Of a stretch of 64,000 bases of DNA, positions 43,105 through 51,095 are shown one piece after another. Source of the stretch: Sulfurospirillum_A sp029027265 (lineage in GTDB: Bacteria; Campylobacterota; Campylobacteria; Campylobacterales; Sulfurospirillaceae); assembly GCA_029027265.1 (NCBI GenBank), contig CP093061.1, positions 2,790,001 to 2,854,000 on the forward strand, in the 5' to 3' direction. Made by a program: the position numbers and the translations under genes. Positions within the stretch are counted from its first letter, which is position 1. Every line of letters starts with the position of its first letter. Under the pieces are notes generated by a model. That model ran no database searches and was not told the DNA's origin. It was given only the letters and a program-made list of their open reading frames with translations.

Positions 43105-43668
43105 ATGATTTTAGATTACAAAAACATAGAAGACATAGATAGATACAAAATTATGTCCGACACAGTTGTTCCAAGACCCATTGCATGGATAGTTACCCAA
43201 GATGAAGGAGTAATCAACGCTGCACCTTTTTCTTATTTCATTCCGCTCTCAAGTAACCCAGCAACTATAATAGTTGCAATTGGTCAAAAAAATGAAACTG
43301 TACCAAAAGACACTTTAGCAAACATACTAAAACATAAAAAAGCAACTATATGTTTTGCAAATAAAGACAACATAGAACAACTGAAACTTTGCGCAACTCC
43401 ACTAGAAAAAGAAGATAGCGAGATAACAAAGTACAATATTGAAGTACAAAAAGTATTAGAAGACTTCCCACCTATGATAAGCTCTTCTCAAACAGCCCTT
43501 TTTTGTGATTACTACTCTACAGTTGAGCTTCCAGGAAAAACAACACCTGTCATACTTGAAATCAAAAAACAGTTTATAGAAGATGATAGAATAGATAAAA
43601 ATAAGCATATACAAGTAGAAAACATAGGAAGAAATGGAGCATTTTTCTCTGCAATGGTAAAGTTATGA
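43105..43668 (+). CDS. Flavin reductase-like FMN-binding protein
   Basis: 187 residues. The start D-T-V-V-P-R-P-I-A-W-I-V-T-Q and N-A-A-P-F-S-Y-F-I-P-L-S-S-N-P are the FMN-binding split-barrel signature of the flavin-reductase domain family. It may supply reduced flavin to a partner or act alone as an oxidoreductase. It overlaps the following MOSC gene by four bases (ATGA), so the products are probably functionally linked. Confidence 0.85.
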   Translation: MILDYKNIEDIDRYKIMSDTVVPRPIAWIVTQDEGVINAAPFSYFIPLSSNPATIIVAIGQKNETVPKDTLANILKHKKATICFANKDNIEQLKLCATPLEKEDSEITKYNIEVQKVLEDFPPMISSSQTALFCDYYSTVELPGKTTPVILEIKKQFIEDDRIDKNKHIQVENIGRNGAFFSAMVKL

Positions 43669-44366
43669 AAGCTAAATTAATGGATAACAAAATAATCTCA
43701 CTTCAAGTAGGTAAAGTAAAATCCCTTGGCAATAAAAATAGCAAAAAAAATTTAGACAAATCTTGGGAAAGTGCCTCATTTAAAGATGCAACTCACGAAC
43801 AAGTGTGGGCAAATAAACTAAGCTTAGTTGGTGATGAAGTAGCAGATAAAATTCACCATGGTGGTTTAGACAAAGCAATCTTTGCTAATAGTCATGAAAA
43901 TTATGCTAGATGGGCGAATTTTTTACATTTAAATGACATCCCCTTTGGAGCATTAGCTGAAAACTTAACAGTAACTAGTCTTCATGAAAGTAATGTGTAT
44001 TTAGGAGATATACATAAAATAGGCTCAGCTATATTGCAAGTGTCACAACCAAGAAAACCTTGTTGGAAAATTTCAAGAAAATGGAATAATAAGAATTTTA
44101 CAAAAGAAATTTACACTAGCGGGCTAACAGGGTGGTACTACAGAGTGATTGAAGAAGGTTTTATAAAAACTGAAGATAAAATTTCTATACTCTCTCAAGA
44201 AGACATTAAAATCTCAATTTTAGATGCCAATCATGCTTTCAATAAAATTGACAAAATTATATTAGAGCGTATTTTAAAAATAAACTCTATTGCAACGTCA
44301 TTTAGAATTAGTATTGAAAAAAAACTAGAGGGCACATACACTCTTGATTATATGAATGTTAAATAA
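43665..44366 (+). CDS. MOSC domain protein (YiiM-like)
   Basis: 233 residues. The MOSC fold is shown by K-I-H-H-G-G-L-D-K-A-I, F-G-A-L-A-E-N-L-T-V and Q-V-S-Q-P-R-K-P-C-W-K, with the conserved Cys expected to take part in molybdenum cofactor or N-hydroxylated substrate chemistry. The C-terminal part corresponds to the 3-alpha domain of YiiM/YcbX-like reductases. It is translated coupled with the flavin reductase-like gene upstream; such pairs can form an electron chain to reduce N-hydroxylated compounds. Confidence 0.86.
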   Translation: MKAKLMDNKIISLQVGKVKSLGNKNSKKNLDKSWESASFKDATHEQVWANKLSLVGDEVADKIHHGGLDKAIFANSHENYARWANFLHLNDIPFGALAENLTVTSLHESNVYLGDIHKIGSAILQVSQPRKPCWKISRKWNNKNFTKEIYTSGLTGWYYRVIEEGFIKTEDKISILSQEDIKISILDANHAFNKIDKIILERILKINSIATSFRISIEKKLEGTYTLDYMNVK

Positions 44367-44480
44367 CTATAACTCTTTATTGTGTATTTTATGCCAAGTT
44401 TTTTCGCCATAAATGACACATGCAACTAGTACTACGATAGAAATTACTGTGAAAATTATAGTTGCAGCTATACTACTCAT
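44367..44480 (-). CDS. Small single-pass membrane protein, 37 residues
   Basis: MSSIAATIIFTVISIVVLVA starts a membrane helix followed by C-V-I-Y-G-E-K-T-W-H-K-I. GGAGAG (in the reverse strand, just before the ATG at 44480) is a strong ribosome-binding site, and it fills the gap between two well-defined genes. Possibly a subunit of a membrane complex; no family assigned. Confidence 0.55.
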   Translation of the reverse strand: MSSIAATIIFTVISIVVLVACVIYGEKTWHKIHNKEL

Positions 44481-44541
44481 TTTTATCTCTCCTTTTAAAA
44501 TTTTTACATTATAACTAAAGATATTTACAATGTAAGTAAAA

Positions 44542-45042
44542 TCAAACTATATTAATGTTATTTAAATATTCTCTAAGCCCAGTTCTTGAAGCTTTATCCA
44601 CAAGTGTAAAAAACTTATCTATATTGTCTTTTTCATTTTTGGGTTTATGCCCTTTAACTTTGACAAAATGGCAATTCAAAGTATCTGTCATTTTATAAAA
44701 TTTTTTATAGAGTTCATGGTTAGCAATCTTTTTGTTTTTACCTGTCATATAATTGTTTTTTTCAAATTTTTCACGTCTTGAAGACAAACCTAATATGTTT
44801 TGACAGTCAGTAAAAACAATCAACGAAAGATTCTCAAAATTTATTTCATTTAAAGCCCATAACAAAGTCTCTAATTCTAGTTTTGTAGAAGATGTTCCAT
44901 TAAATTTTTTAAGTTTTACCTTTTGATTTAAAGACTCTTTAAAGGACTCATTTTCGTCTACATGTAAGTATGCTCCAAAACCTATGTTTTGTTGAGGATT
45001 AACACTGCCATCGGTAAATAAGTATTGTTGTTTCATGCTCAA
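44542..45042 (-). CDS. Ribonuclease H-like protein
   Basis: 166 residues. The first strand Y-L-F-T-D-G-S-V has the first catalytic Asp; E-L-E-T-L-L-W-A-L gives the Glu; I-V-F-T-D-C-Q-N gives the second Asp; the D-K-A-S-R near the end gives the last Asp, preceded by V-K-V-K-G-H-K-P with the family His. This is a type I RNase H fold, able to cut RNA in RNA-DNA hybrids. It departs from E. coli RnhA in its loops, so it may be a specialised paralogue. Confidence 0.8.
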   Translation of the reverse strand: MSMKQQYLFTDGSVNPQQNIGFGAYLHVDENESFKESLNQKVKLKKFNGTSSTKLELETLLWALNEINFENLSLIVFTDCQNILGLSSRREKFEKNNYMTGKNKKIANHELYKKFYKMTDTLNCHFVKVKGHKPKNEKDNIDKFFTLVDKASRTGLREYLNNINIV

Positions 45043-45118
45043 AGTATATCATATAGTTTTTAATAATGTTTCTTGTATTATGTAACATACTTGATATACA
45101 AGTAAAAAGGAAATAACT

Positions 45119-45346
45119 ATGACAGTAAAAGATGTTGCACAATTTATGCTAAAAGAATTAAATAAAAAAGGAAACTTACCTCAGGTAGGATTAGTCGATA
45201 TAATCAAAGAAAAATTTGGAGATGAATTTGTTTTTGAAACTACACATGGCACACTTACAATTGACAGAAAAGTCATAAGAGAATTTAACAAAATAAAAGG
45301 CAAAGATATTCTTTGGGATAAAGATGGATGCTGCTGGAAGTATTAA
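45119..45346 (+). CDS. DUF6953-like small protein
   Basis: 75 residues. V-A-Q-F-M-L-K-E-L near the start and I-L-W-D-K-D-G-C-C-W-K-Y at the end; the last part resembles a family of short proteins (DUF6953) that end in a W-x-R/K-tail. Function unknown. AAAAGGAAA precedes the ATG. Single gene, divergent from the RNase H-like gene. Confidence 0.5.
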   Translation: MTVKDVAQFMLKELNKKGNLPQVGLVDIIKEKFGDEFVFETTHGTLTIDRKVIREFNKIKGKDILWDKDGCCWKY

Positions 45347-45419
45347 ACTACAACCTTTATTAAAGGCTAAGTTCTATACAATGAGAGTTAAATAACAAAC
45401 TGAAATAAAGGAGAATAAC

Positions 45420-45521
45420 ATGGCAAAAGGTCAAGATGCTAAAAAATCTGTGAAAAAAGTAGCAGGAAAATCACTAAAAGAGAAGAGACAAGAAAAAAAA
45501 GCTAAAAAAGCTAACGGATAG
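45420..45521 (+). CDS. Very small lysine-rich protein, 33 residues
   Basis: Starts ATG at 45420 with AAAGGAG eight bases before, ends TAG at 45521, directly before an intrinsic terminator. About 40% of residues are Lys. The strong ribosome-binding site and dedicated terminator support a real gene. It is like the longer protein at 18741 in composition and in the opening M-A-K. Probably nucleic-acid-binding by charge; function unknown. Confidence 0.6.
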   Translation: MAKGQDAKKSVKKVAGKSLKEKRQEKKAKKANG

Positions 45522-45532
45522 TCCTTCGTTTT

Positions 45533-45560
45533 AAACTCCTTTACCCATAAAGGAGTTTTT
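45533..45560 (+). terminator. Intrinsic terminator
   Basis: ACTCCTTTA (45535-45543) pairs with TAAAGGAGT (45548-45556) around CCCA, followed by TTTTTATTTTG. It follows the 33-residue lysine-rich gene. Confidence 0.88.
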
Positions 45561-45645
45561 ATTTTGTTTTCTGAATATGTACAATATATTTGACATTATT
45601 TACTTTTAAAGATAAAATGTATAAAATATCATACAAAGTAGAACA

Positions 45646-45888
45646 ATGGACTTAAAAGAATTTGGAAAACACATATCACAATTAAGAAAAGAAAAAAAAG
45701 TCTCACAAAAACAACTTGCATATGACTTAAATATCTCACGTGCAACAATAAGCTCTCTTGAAAATGCTTCAGGTTCTGATGTAGGCATAAAAAAAGTGCT
45801 TCAAATACTTGATTATCTAGGCTTCGAGCTTACATGTAAAGAAAAATCACCTTTCCCTGCCTTTGAGGAGTTAAGAGATGCACAATAG
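45646..45888 (+). CDS. HTH-type transcriptional regulator (XRE family)
   Basis: 80 residues that are almost entirely a Cro/CI-type helix-turn-helix: L-R-K-E-K-K-V-S-Q-K-Q-L-A-Y-D-L-N-I-S-R then A-T-I-S-S-L-E-N. The layout is like HipB or antitoxin regulators, but no HipA-type partner follows. A TACATGTA palindrome lies near its end. Likely autoregulated. Confidence 0.82.
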   Translation: MDLKEFGKHISQLRKEKKVSQKQLAYDLNISRATISSLENASGSDVGIKKVLQILDYLGFELTCKEKSPFPAFEELRDAQ

Positions 45889-45923
45889 TTTCAATTTTTA
45901 CTTTAACTTTTATGCATTTAAAA

Positions 45924-46074
45924 CCAACATTTGAAATGCAAGAAATTTCTAAAATATTTTCTAAAAAGATGTTGCACTGTCTGAAAGAAAAAATGATACT
46001 ATGTATCGTTTTTGAATGAGTTTGCAACATCAGAAAATATTTTCTAAATTTCTGATAAGCATTTCATCGGTTGG
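45924..46074. ncRNA. Long imperfect inverted repeat, possible structured RNA
   Basis: About 52 bases on each side pair with few mismatches: CCAAC...GAAATGC...AAATTT...AAATATTTTCT...GATGTTGCA on the left and the reverse complement on the right (46022-46074). The loop contains a smaller hairpin with GATAC/GTATC. A T-rich stretch follows (46078-46100), so the right side could be a terminator. There is no ORF. The feature could be a small RNA or a miniature mobile element. Confidence 0.5.
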
Positions 46075-46224
46075 GAGCTTTTTTTCTTTCTTTTTTTACG
46101 ATTAAAAAAAGGAAAAGAATCCTAATTAACTTCTGCTTAAACAAATAATATTTCAAATTGTAATACTTTTACATTTACTCTCTAAAATATACTATCATAT
46201 ACAAATACATTAAAAGGAATCCAT

Positions 46225-46473
46225 ATGCTAGAAATTTCATTTAAAATAAATGGTAAAAGAGTCAACCCTAACAATATTGGAGATGCATTAGAAAATGCTA
46301 TGTTACAAGAGATTGTAAAATCAATTAAAAGTTCAATAGGCACACTTCGTTGCGATGAACATAATAAATCACCTAAAGTTTTAGTAAAGGGTAGAAATTT
46401 CAATAGTTTATCTATGGAAATTTCAGGATGCTGTGATAGTATCATTAAAAAAGCAACTGATAGGCTTAATTAA
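46225..46473 (+). CDS. Small hypothetical protein
   Basis: 82 residues, mixed alpha/beta (start M-L-E-I-S-F-K-I-N-G-K; two cysteines in I-S-G-C-C-D-S near residue 68 and one in L-R-C-D-E-H). AAAAGGAA precedes the ATG. No family recognised. A paired TACATGTA inverted repeat follows it as a likely terminator. Confidence 0.6.
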   Translation: MLEISFKINGKRVNPNNIGDALENAMLQEIVKSIKSSIGTLRCDEHNKSPKVLVKGRNFNSLSMEISGCCDSIIKKATDRLN

Positions 46474-46484
46474 AATATAAAAAA

Positions 46485-46520
46485 GTTTACATGTAAAACT
46501 AAAAAGCCTTACATGTAAAC
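46485..46520. terminator. Inverted repeat built from two TACATGTA palindromes
   Basis: GTTTACATGTAA (46485-46496) and TTACATGTAAAC (46509-46520) are exact reverse complements around 12 bases, followed by AAAAAATTCTT and preceded by A-rich sequence on the left. It lies between convergent genes and can end transcription on both strands. Confidence 0.65.
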
Positions 46521-46529
46521 AAAAAATTC

Positions 46530-47513
46530 TTAAGAAAAAAACCTCTTATTCACCTCATCACTCAGCTTTTGCCCACTAAAATGAGCGCGTTGTACTAACT
46601 CCCAAAAGTATCTGTACGTTGCTCTGTCATGAAGTTCTCCCTCATACTGTATTGGTCCCCATGAGGCATTTTGTGCTGCAATTAGAATATTGCCTGCATC
46701 TGTTACTTCTGTGAAATCTGGTTTCATAGCATCTACTATGGCTGTGATTTGTGTTGGGTAAATACTCCACATTCTCATAAAACCATACTCATTTCTTGCT
46801 CTAAAAGCGTCATTATATGTTTGATATGGGTTTTTCAAATCAAGTGTTACATTGTGACAAGGAATCACATGATTTGACAAGGCTGCTTGTGTTACATTTG
46901 CTTTGGCTCGACTAAGTAGCTTGTGTTCAAACTGTCCTGGACTTCTCATATTTGAAGCAGGAATTGCTCCTTGATAACCTGATACAAAATCCATAAGCCC
47001 AAAGTCTAAAACCTGAACCCAAGGAAGAGTAGCGAGTTGTTCTACATCTTTAATAGACCCATGAGTCTCTATAAGAATATGAATTGGTATCTCTCTTGTA
47101 ATTCCTGCTTTTTTACAAGTCGCTTGAATATACTCTATTTGCTCTTTAGCGTCATTAAAACACGAAGCCTTTGGAAGAGTAATATAAGCCAGTTTTTCAC
47201 CCGCATTTGGTACTAGTATGTCTACGTCTTGTTTCCAATTTGTATTTGAGTAGTCATGTATGCGAACTCCTGCCATTCCGTAAGGATTTGCTTCGGAGTT
47301 AACCATACGAACAACCATTTTTGCATGTTGCTCTTCTGCACCAACTTGAGCTCCGTCTTCACAATCACAAGTAATGTCAAAAACTGGTCCTAACTTTTTT
47401 TGTAATTCAAAAGCCTTTCCTATAAGTTTTTCACTTCCTGCAAAGTGCTCACAACTTGGGATTATTGGTAAGCTTTTTCCTGATTCGTATAATTCTTCAT
47501 TTGGGTGTGTCAT
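46530..47513 (-). CDS. CitE/malyl-CoA-lyase-type aldolase (Mcl-like)
   Basis: 327 residues of the HpcH/HpaI aldolase/citrate lyase beta TIM-barrel. F-D-I-T-C-D-C-E-D-G-A (about 45-55), the Arg in G-V-R-I-H-D, the metal-binding Glu in I-L-I-E-T-H-G-S-I and the Asp in L-D-F-G-L-M-D-F-V-S-G are in place, so it looks active. It is most like L-malyl-CoA/beta-methylmalyl-CoA lyases, which cleave such thioesters to glyoxylate plus acetyl- or propionyl-CoA. Last gene of the operon; it overlaps the MaoC-type gene by four bases (ATGA). Confidence 0.82.
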   Translation of the reverse strand: MTHPNEELYESGKSLPIIPSCEHFAGSEKLIGKAFELQKKLGPVFDITCDCEDGAQVGAEEQHAKMVVRMVNSEANPYGMAGVRIHDYSNTNWKQDVDILVPNAGEKLAYITLPKASCFNDAKEQIEYIQATCKKAGITREIPIHILIETHGSIKDVEQLATLPWVQVLDFGLMDFVSGYQGAIPASNMRSPGQFEHKLLSRAKANVTQAALSNHVIPCHNVTLDLKNPYQTYNDAFRARNEYGFMRMWSIYPTQITAIVDAMKPDFTEVTDAGNILIAAQNASWGPIQYEGELHDRATYRYFWELVQRAHFSGQKLSDEVNKRFFS

Positions 47514-48559
47514 TTGTTTTCCTTTGGTATTATAATTGTGTAATCTAAATCAAGTACAACATTTTTAATATACTTGCCATCTTCGCCTTTTGGATTTTTT
47601 ACATCTTCTGGTCTCATGTTTTTAAGTCCTATAGTTCTAACACGAAGTAGCCCTATATCTTTTCTTCTAACTTCTATCTTTTCAAGTATCTGAGTATACG
47701 CATATATGGTGTCTCCGGCATACGTTGGGTTTGCATGTGTACCAGAGTTAATTGAATGTATCCACTGAGCATTTTGAAGTCCATTAAAAGAGATACTTCT
47801 CACTATGGAAATTACGTGTCCACCGTACATTAGTCGCTCTCCCATAGGAGTGCTTTTCATCATAAAATCATCAAAATGAACTTTTGCATTATTTTGATAA
47901 AGTTTTGTTGCTAGTGTATGGTCACTATTATCCACCGTGATACCCTCTAAATGATTTAATCTCTCACCTACTTCATAGTCTCCAAAAAAGTACTCTCCTC
48001 CAGTAGCCTTAGTATCTAAAACTCTTATATGAGGTATATTTATCTCTCCTATTGGTGCCACTTTGGCTAAAGTAGGGACTGAATTTATACCACTCATTAC
48101 CCCTTTTTCTTTTTTGTGAACCATAACCCATCTCTTAAGATTTAAAATCTCACTACCTTCTTGATTATGACCTATGGAGTGAACGTAAACTACTCCACTT
48201 TTCCCATTTGAATTCTCTTTAAGTCCAATGATTTCAGTAGAGAGAGAAACTGTATCTCCAACATATACTGGGTTTTTAAAACTAACTTCTGCATAACCTA
48301 AATTTGCTATAGCATTTAATGAAATGTCTTGTACGCTTTTGCCAAATGTTAGATGAAACATCAACATATCATCAAGAGGTCTTTTTTTATACCCCATCTC
48401 TTTTGCTAATTCATCTGAAGAGTGCAAAGCAAACCGGCTTCCTGTAAGAGCAATGTAAAGAGATACATCACCATCACTAATGGTTCTTGGAAGTGGATGA
48501 ACTATCTTCTGACCTATCGTAAAATCTTCAAAATAATTCCCTTTATTTATCTTATTCAT
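47510..48559 (-). CDS. Two-domain MaoC-type dehydratase (mesaconyl-CoA hydratase-like)
   Basis: 349 residues with two hot-dog domains. The first (about 1-160) has F-E-D-F-T-I-G-Q-K and the hydratase-like region around F-K-N-P-V-Y-V-G-D-T; the second (about 170-345) has F-F-G-D-Y-E-V-G-E-R and N-P-T-Y-A-G-D-T. Length and order match mesaconyl-CoA hydratase (Mch), which interconverts mesaconyl-CoA and beta-methylmalyl-CoA. The next gene is a malyl-CoA lyase-type enzyme, matching the consecutive step. Preceded by the CoA ligase gene at nine bases. Confidence 0.82.
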   Translation of the reverse strand: MNKINKGNYFEDFTIGQKIVHPLPRTISDGDVSLYIALTGSRFALHSSDELAKEMGYKKRPLDDMLMFHLTFGKSVQDISLNAIANLGYAEVSFKNPVYVGDTVSLSTEIIGLKENSNGKSGVVYVHSIGHNQEGSEILNLKRWVMVHKKEKGVMSGINSVPTLAKVAPIGEINIPHIRVLDTKATGGEYFFGDYEVGERLNHLEGITVDNSDHTLATKLYQNNAKVHFDDFMMKSTPMGERLMYGGHVISIVRSISFNGLQNAQWIHSINSGTHANPTYAGDTIYAYTQILEKIEVRRKDIGLLRVRTIGLKNMRPEDVKNPKGEDGKYIKNVVLDLDYTIIIPKENK

Positions 48560-48568
48560 TTCATACTC

Positions 48569-51085
48569 CTAAAATGGACTTTTACCGATTTCTCTATATC
48601 TTTCATATAGAGTAATCACTCTTTGTGCCCACTCAATTCTAGCACGGTCTACTAAATCATTCCCAAAAAGTATCACTTCACGTCCACTTTTTTGTGCTAT
48701 CTCAAATGCACTTATCATAGCTTTTGCCTCTTCTACTTCTGCTTTTTTGGGAGTAAAAATATCATTTACATACTCTAGTTGTATTGGATGGAGTATCGCT
48801 TTCCCATCACAACCAAGAGCGTAAGCATCTTTAGAACTAGCTTCACATGAAAACTCATCTGTAATGTCATAATGAGGACCATCAATAACCACTTTTCCAT
48901 AAGCACGAGCCGCTAATGCAATCTGTGTCATATAGTTAAATATAGCCTTAGAGTTGTTTTTTAGACTAATTTGTAGTCTTTGGGCTAAAGTATTTGAGCC
49001 TATCATAACGCATCTCAGACTTGTTCCAGCTGCACAAATAGCTTGAATGTTAAGAACACCTAATGGTGAATCTATGATAATCATAAGTTCAAGTTCAGGA
49101 TTAATAGAGTCCAAAATTTCTTCTGCTTGCATAACATCTCCAGCATTCTCAATAGTCGAAAACATTAAAGCATCTATATCAAGAGTTTTTGCTAACTCAA
49201 TATCTTTTAAAATTTCTTTAGTATTTAATCTACTAAGTCTTAAAATCCTCTCACTAGTTCCAAAATCACTACTTTGGTTAAACTGCTTTTCTACCATAAC
49301 TCTTGCAACTTCTTTTTGCTCTTCTAAAATTCCTTCAAGATCAAAAATAATAGCATCTGTTAAAAGAGTTCTTGATTTTTCTATATATTTTTCACTGTAC
49401 GCTGGAACAAAAAGCATAGAACGTCTTGCCCTATATACCTCTTCTTTTTCACTCTCTACTGGTTCTTCTTTAGTCTGTGCTAACTGTTTAATTAACTCTT
49501 TTCTTAAAACTTTTCCATTTTTTGTTTTAGGATAATCTTCAACTACATAAATCAGTTTTGGAGCTTTGTACTTTGCTAAGTTGTCTTGTCCATACTTTAG
49601 TATTTCTGCCTCTTCATCTTTGCTAATCTTTCCTTTTGGAATAATAGCAATCGTAACTAAAGTTTTATAGGCATCTATATCCATACCAAAAGCAACACAA
49701 TCTGCAACTTTATCATGTGTTTTGATAACACGCTCTATTTCATGAGGACTTACACGGAAACCAAACGTGTTTATGATGTCATCTTTTCTTCCAAGAAACC
49801 AGATATAGCCATTTTTATCTCTTTTTGCATAATCACCTGTAAAAAAGTAGCCATTATGTCTAGCTTTTGCAGTATCTTCTTCTAAATTCCAATACTCTAA
49901 AAACAATCCAGGGTCATCTTCGCCAATACAAATCATGCCCTCTTCTTCAACTCCAGCCTCTTCAAGAGTATTAGGATCAAGCAGTTTTACATTGTGTCCT
50001 GGTTGAACAAAGCCTGCACTTCCTGGGCGTATTGCTCTGTACTTTGAGTGTGATATGTAATATGAAAATTCACTCATGCCAATAGCTTCAAAGATGTTTT
50101 GTTTAAACCTATATTGCCATAAAGCTACCATCTCGCTAGAGAGATGCTCACCAGCACTCATGCAATGTCGAAGAGAAGGACAATCTTCAATTGTAAAATC
50201 TGTCTTTTGTATAATCTGTCTGTAGATTGTAGGAACTCCTATAAAAATCGTACATTTATGTTTTTTTATAAGTTGCACCCAACTCTTTGCATCATTTACG
50301 CCCTCATGAGCTATAACAGTATGCCCACGGTACAAGGGATCCATAAGAGCAGAACCTAAAACATAAGTCCAATTGAACTTTCCAGAGTGCATAATCCTAT
50401 CGTGATCTTTAAAATCAAACCAATACTCACTAGCAGGCTCACGTCCTATTAAAGAACGATGAGAGTGAAGAACACCTTTTGGAAAACCTGTAGTTCCCGA
50501 AGTATAAACAAGATAAGCAGGTTCACCTGATTTTGAATTATAACTGTTTGTGTGCTTGTCATACCCTTTTAGAATCTCATTTAGACTATATATATTAATA
50601 TTCTTTGGCTTTGTTATACCGTCTGTATTTTCAATGCCGTCTATAATGATATGATTTAAGTTATCTAGATTTTCCAAATATGGAAGTAAACTCTCATACA
50701 TTGGAGCTGATAAAACTATTGCTTGTGCTTGTGAATCTATTGCTAAGTATTTTACCTCTGAACCACTTAGAAGAGTCGAAGTTGGAACAGCTATAACACC
50801 AGCTTTCATAGTTCCAAAAAAAGTAATTGGATAAGCTAGTGAATTTTTTAAACAAATAAGAACTCTATCTCTTACATCTACTTCTATATGCTTTAAAAAA
50901 GTTGCAAACCTATCTGACATATTTGCTAACTCTTTATATGTTATTTCACTAGTCCCTAGGTTCGTATCTTCAATTATCATAGCAATTCTATTCTCTTTTT
51001 GAGTTTCTAAATGCTTAGAAGTACAAGCCACGCCAATGTTCAAAAATTCAGGAACGGTGATTTCTAGTTGTGGATATTCTTTCAT
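48569..51085 (-). CDS. Acyl-CoA synthetase fused to a CitE-like domain
   Basis: 838 residues from the ATG at 51085, six bases after AAGGA; the frame extends to 51109. Residues about 1-530 are an AMP-forming acyl-CoA synthetase of the benzoate-CoA ligase type: Y-L-V-Y-T-S-G-T-T-G-F-P-K-G-V (P-loop), F-G-F-R-V-S-P-H-E-I-E and the catalytic Lys in K-T-K-N-G-K-V-L-R-K. A short linker leads to a CitE-type barrel (about 550-838) starting R-R-S-M-L-F-V-P-A. In it the usual metal Glu and Asp appear as Asp (I-I-I-D-S-P-L-G-V) and Asn (I-G-S-N-T-L-A), so catalysis may be altered or lost. I know of no common enzyme with this fusion. It overlaps the lyase gene upstream. Confidence 0.85.
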   Translation of the reverse strand: MKEYPQLEITVPEFLNIGVACTSKHLETQKENRIAMIIEDTNLGTSEITYKELANMSDRFATFLKHIEVDVRDRVLICLKNSLAYPITFFGTMKAGVIAVPTSTLLSGSEVKYLAIDSQAQAIVLSAPMYESLLPYLENLDNLNHIIIDGIENTDGITKPKNINIYSLNEILKGYDKHTNSYNSKSGEPAYLVYTSGTTGFPKGVLHSHRSLIGREPASEYWFDFKDHDRIMHSGKFNWTYVLGSALMDPLYRGHTVIAHEGVNDAKSWVQLIKKHKCTIFIGVPTIYRQIIQKTDFTIEDCPSLRHCMSAGEHLSSEMVALWQYRFKQNIFEAIGMSEFSYYISHSKYRAIRPGSAGFVQPGHNVKLLDPNTLEEAGVEEEGMICIGEDDPGLFLEYWNLEEDTAKARHNGYFFTGDYAKRDKNGYIWFLGRKDDIINTFGFRVSPHEIERVIKTHDKVADCVAFGMDIDAYKTLVTIAIIPKGKISKDEEAEILKYGQDNLAKYKAPKLIYVVEDYPKTKNGKVLRKELIKQLAQTKEEPVESEKEEVYRARRSMLFVPAYSEKYIEKSRTLLTDAIIFDLEGILEEQKEVARVMVEKQFNQSSDFGTSERILRLSRLNTKEILKDIELAKTLDIDALMFSTIENAGDVMQAEEILDSINPELELMIIIDSPLGVLNIQAICAAGTSLRCVMIGSNTLAQRLQISLKNNSKAIFNYMTQIALAARAYGKVVIDGPHYDITDEFSCEASSKDAYALGCDGKAILHPIQLEYVNDIFTPKKAEVEEAKAMISAFEIAQKSGREVILFGNDLVDRARIEWAQRVITLYERYREIGKSPF

Positions 51086-51095
51086 TTTCATTCCT

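Noticed and set aside
45646..45888. HipBA toxin-antitoxin system
   Set aside because: The HipB-like regulator has no HipA-type kinase gene next to it; the following 330 bases are non-coding.
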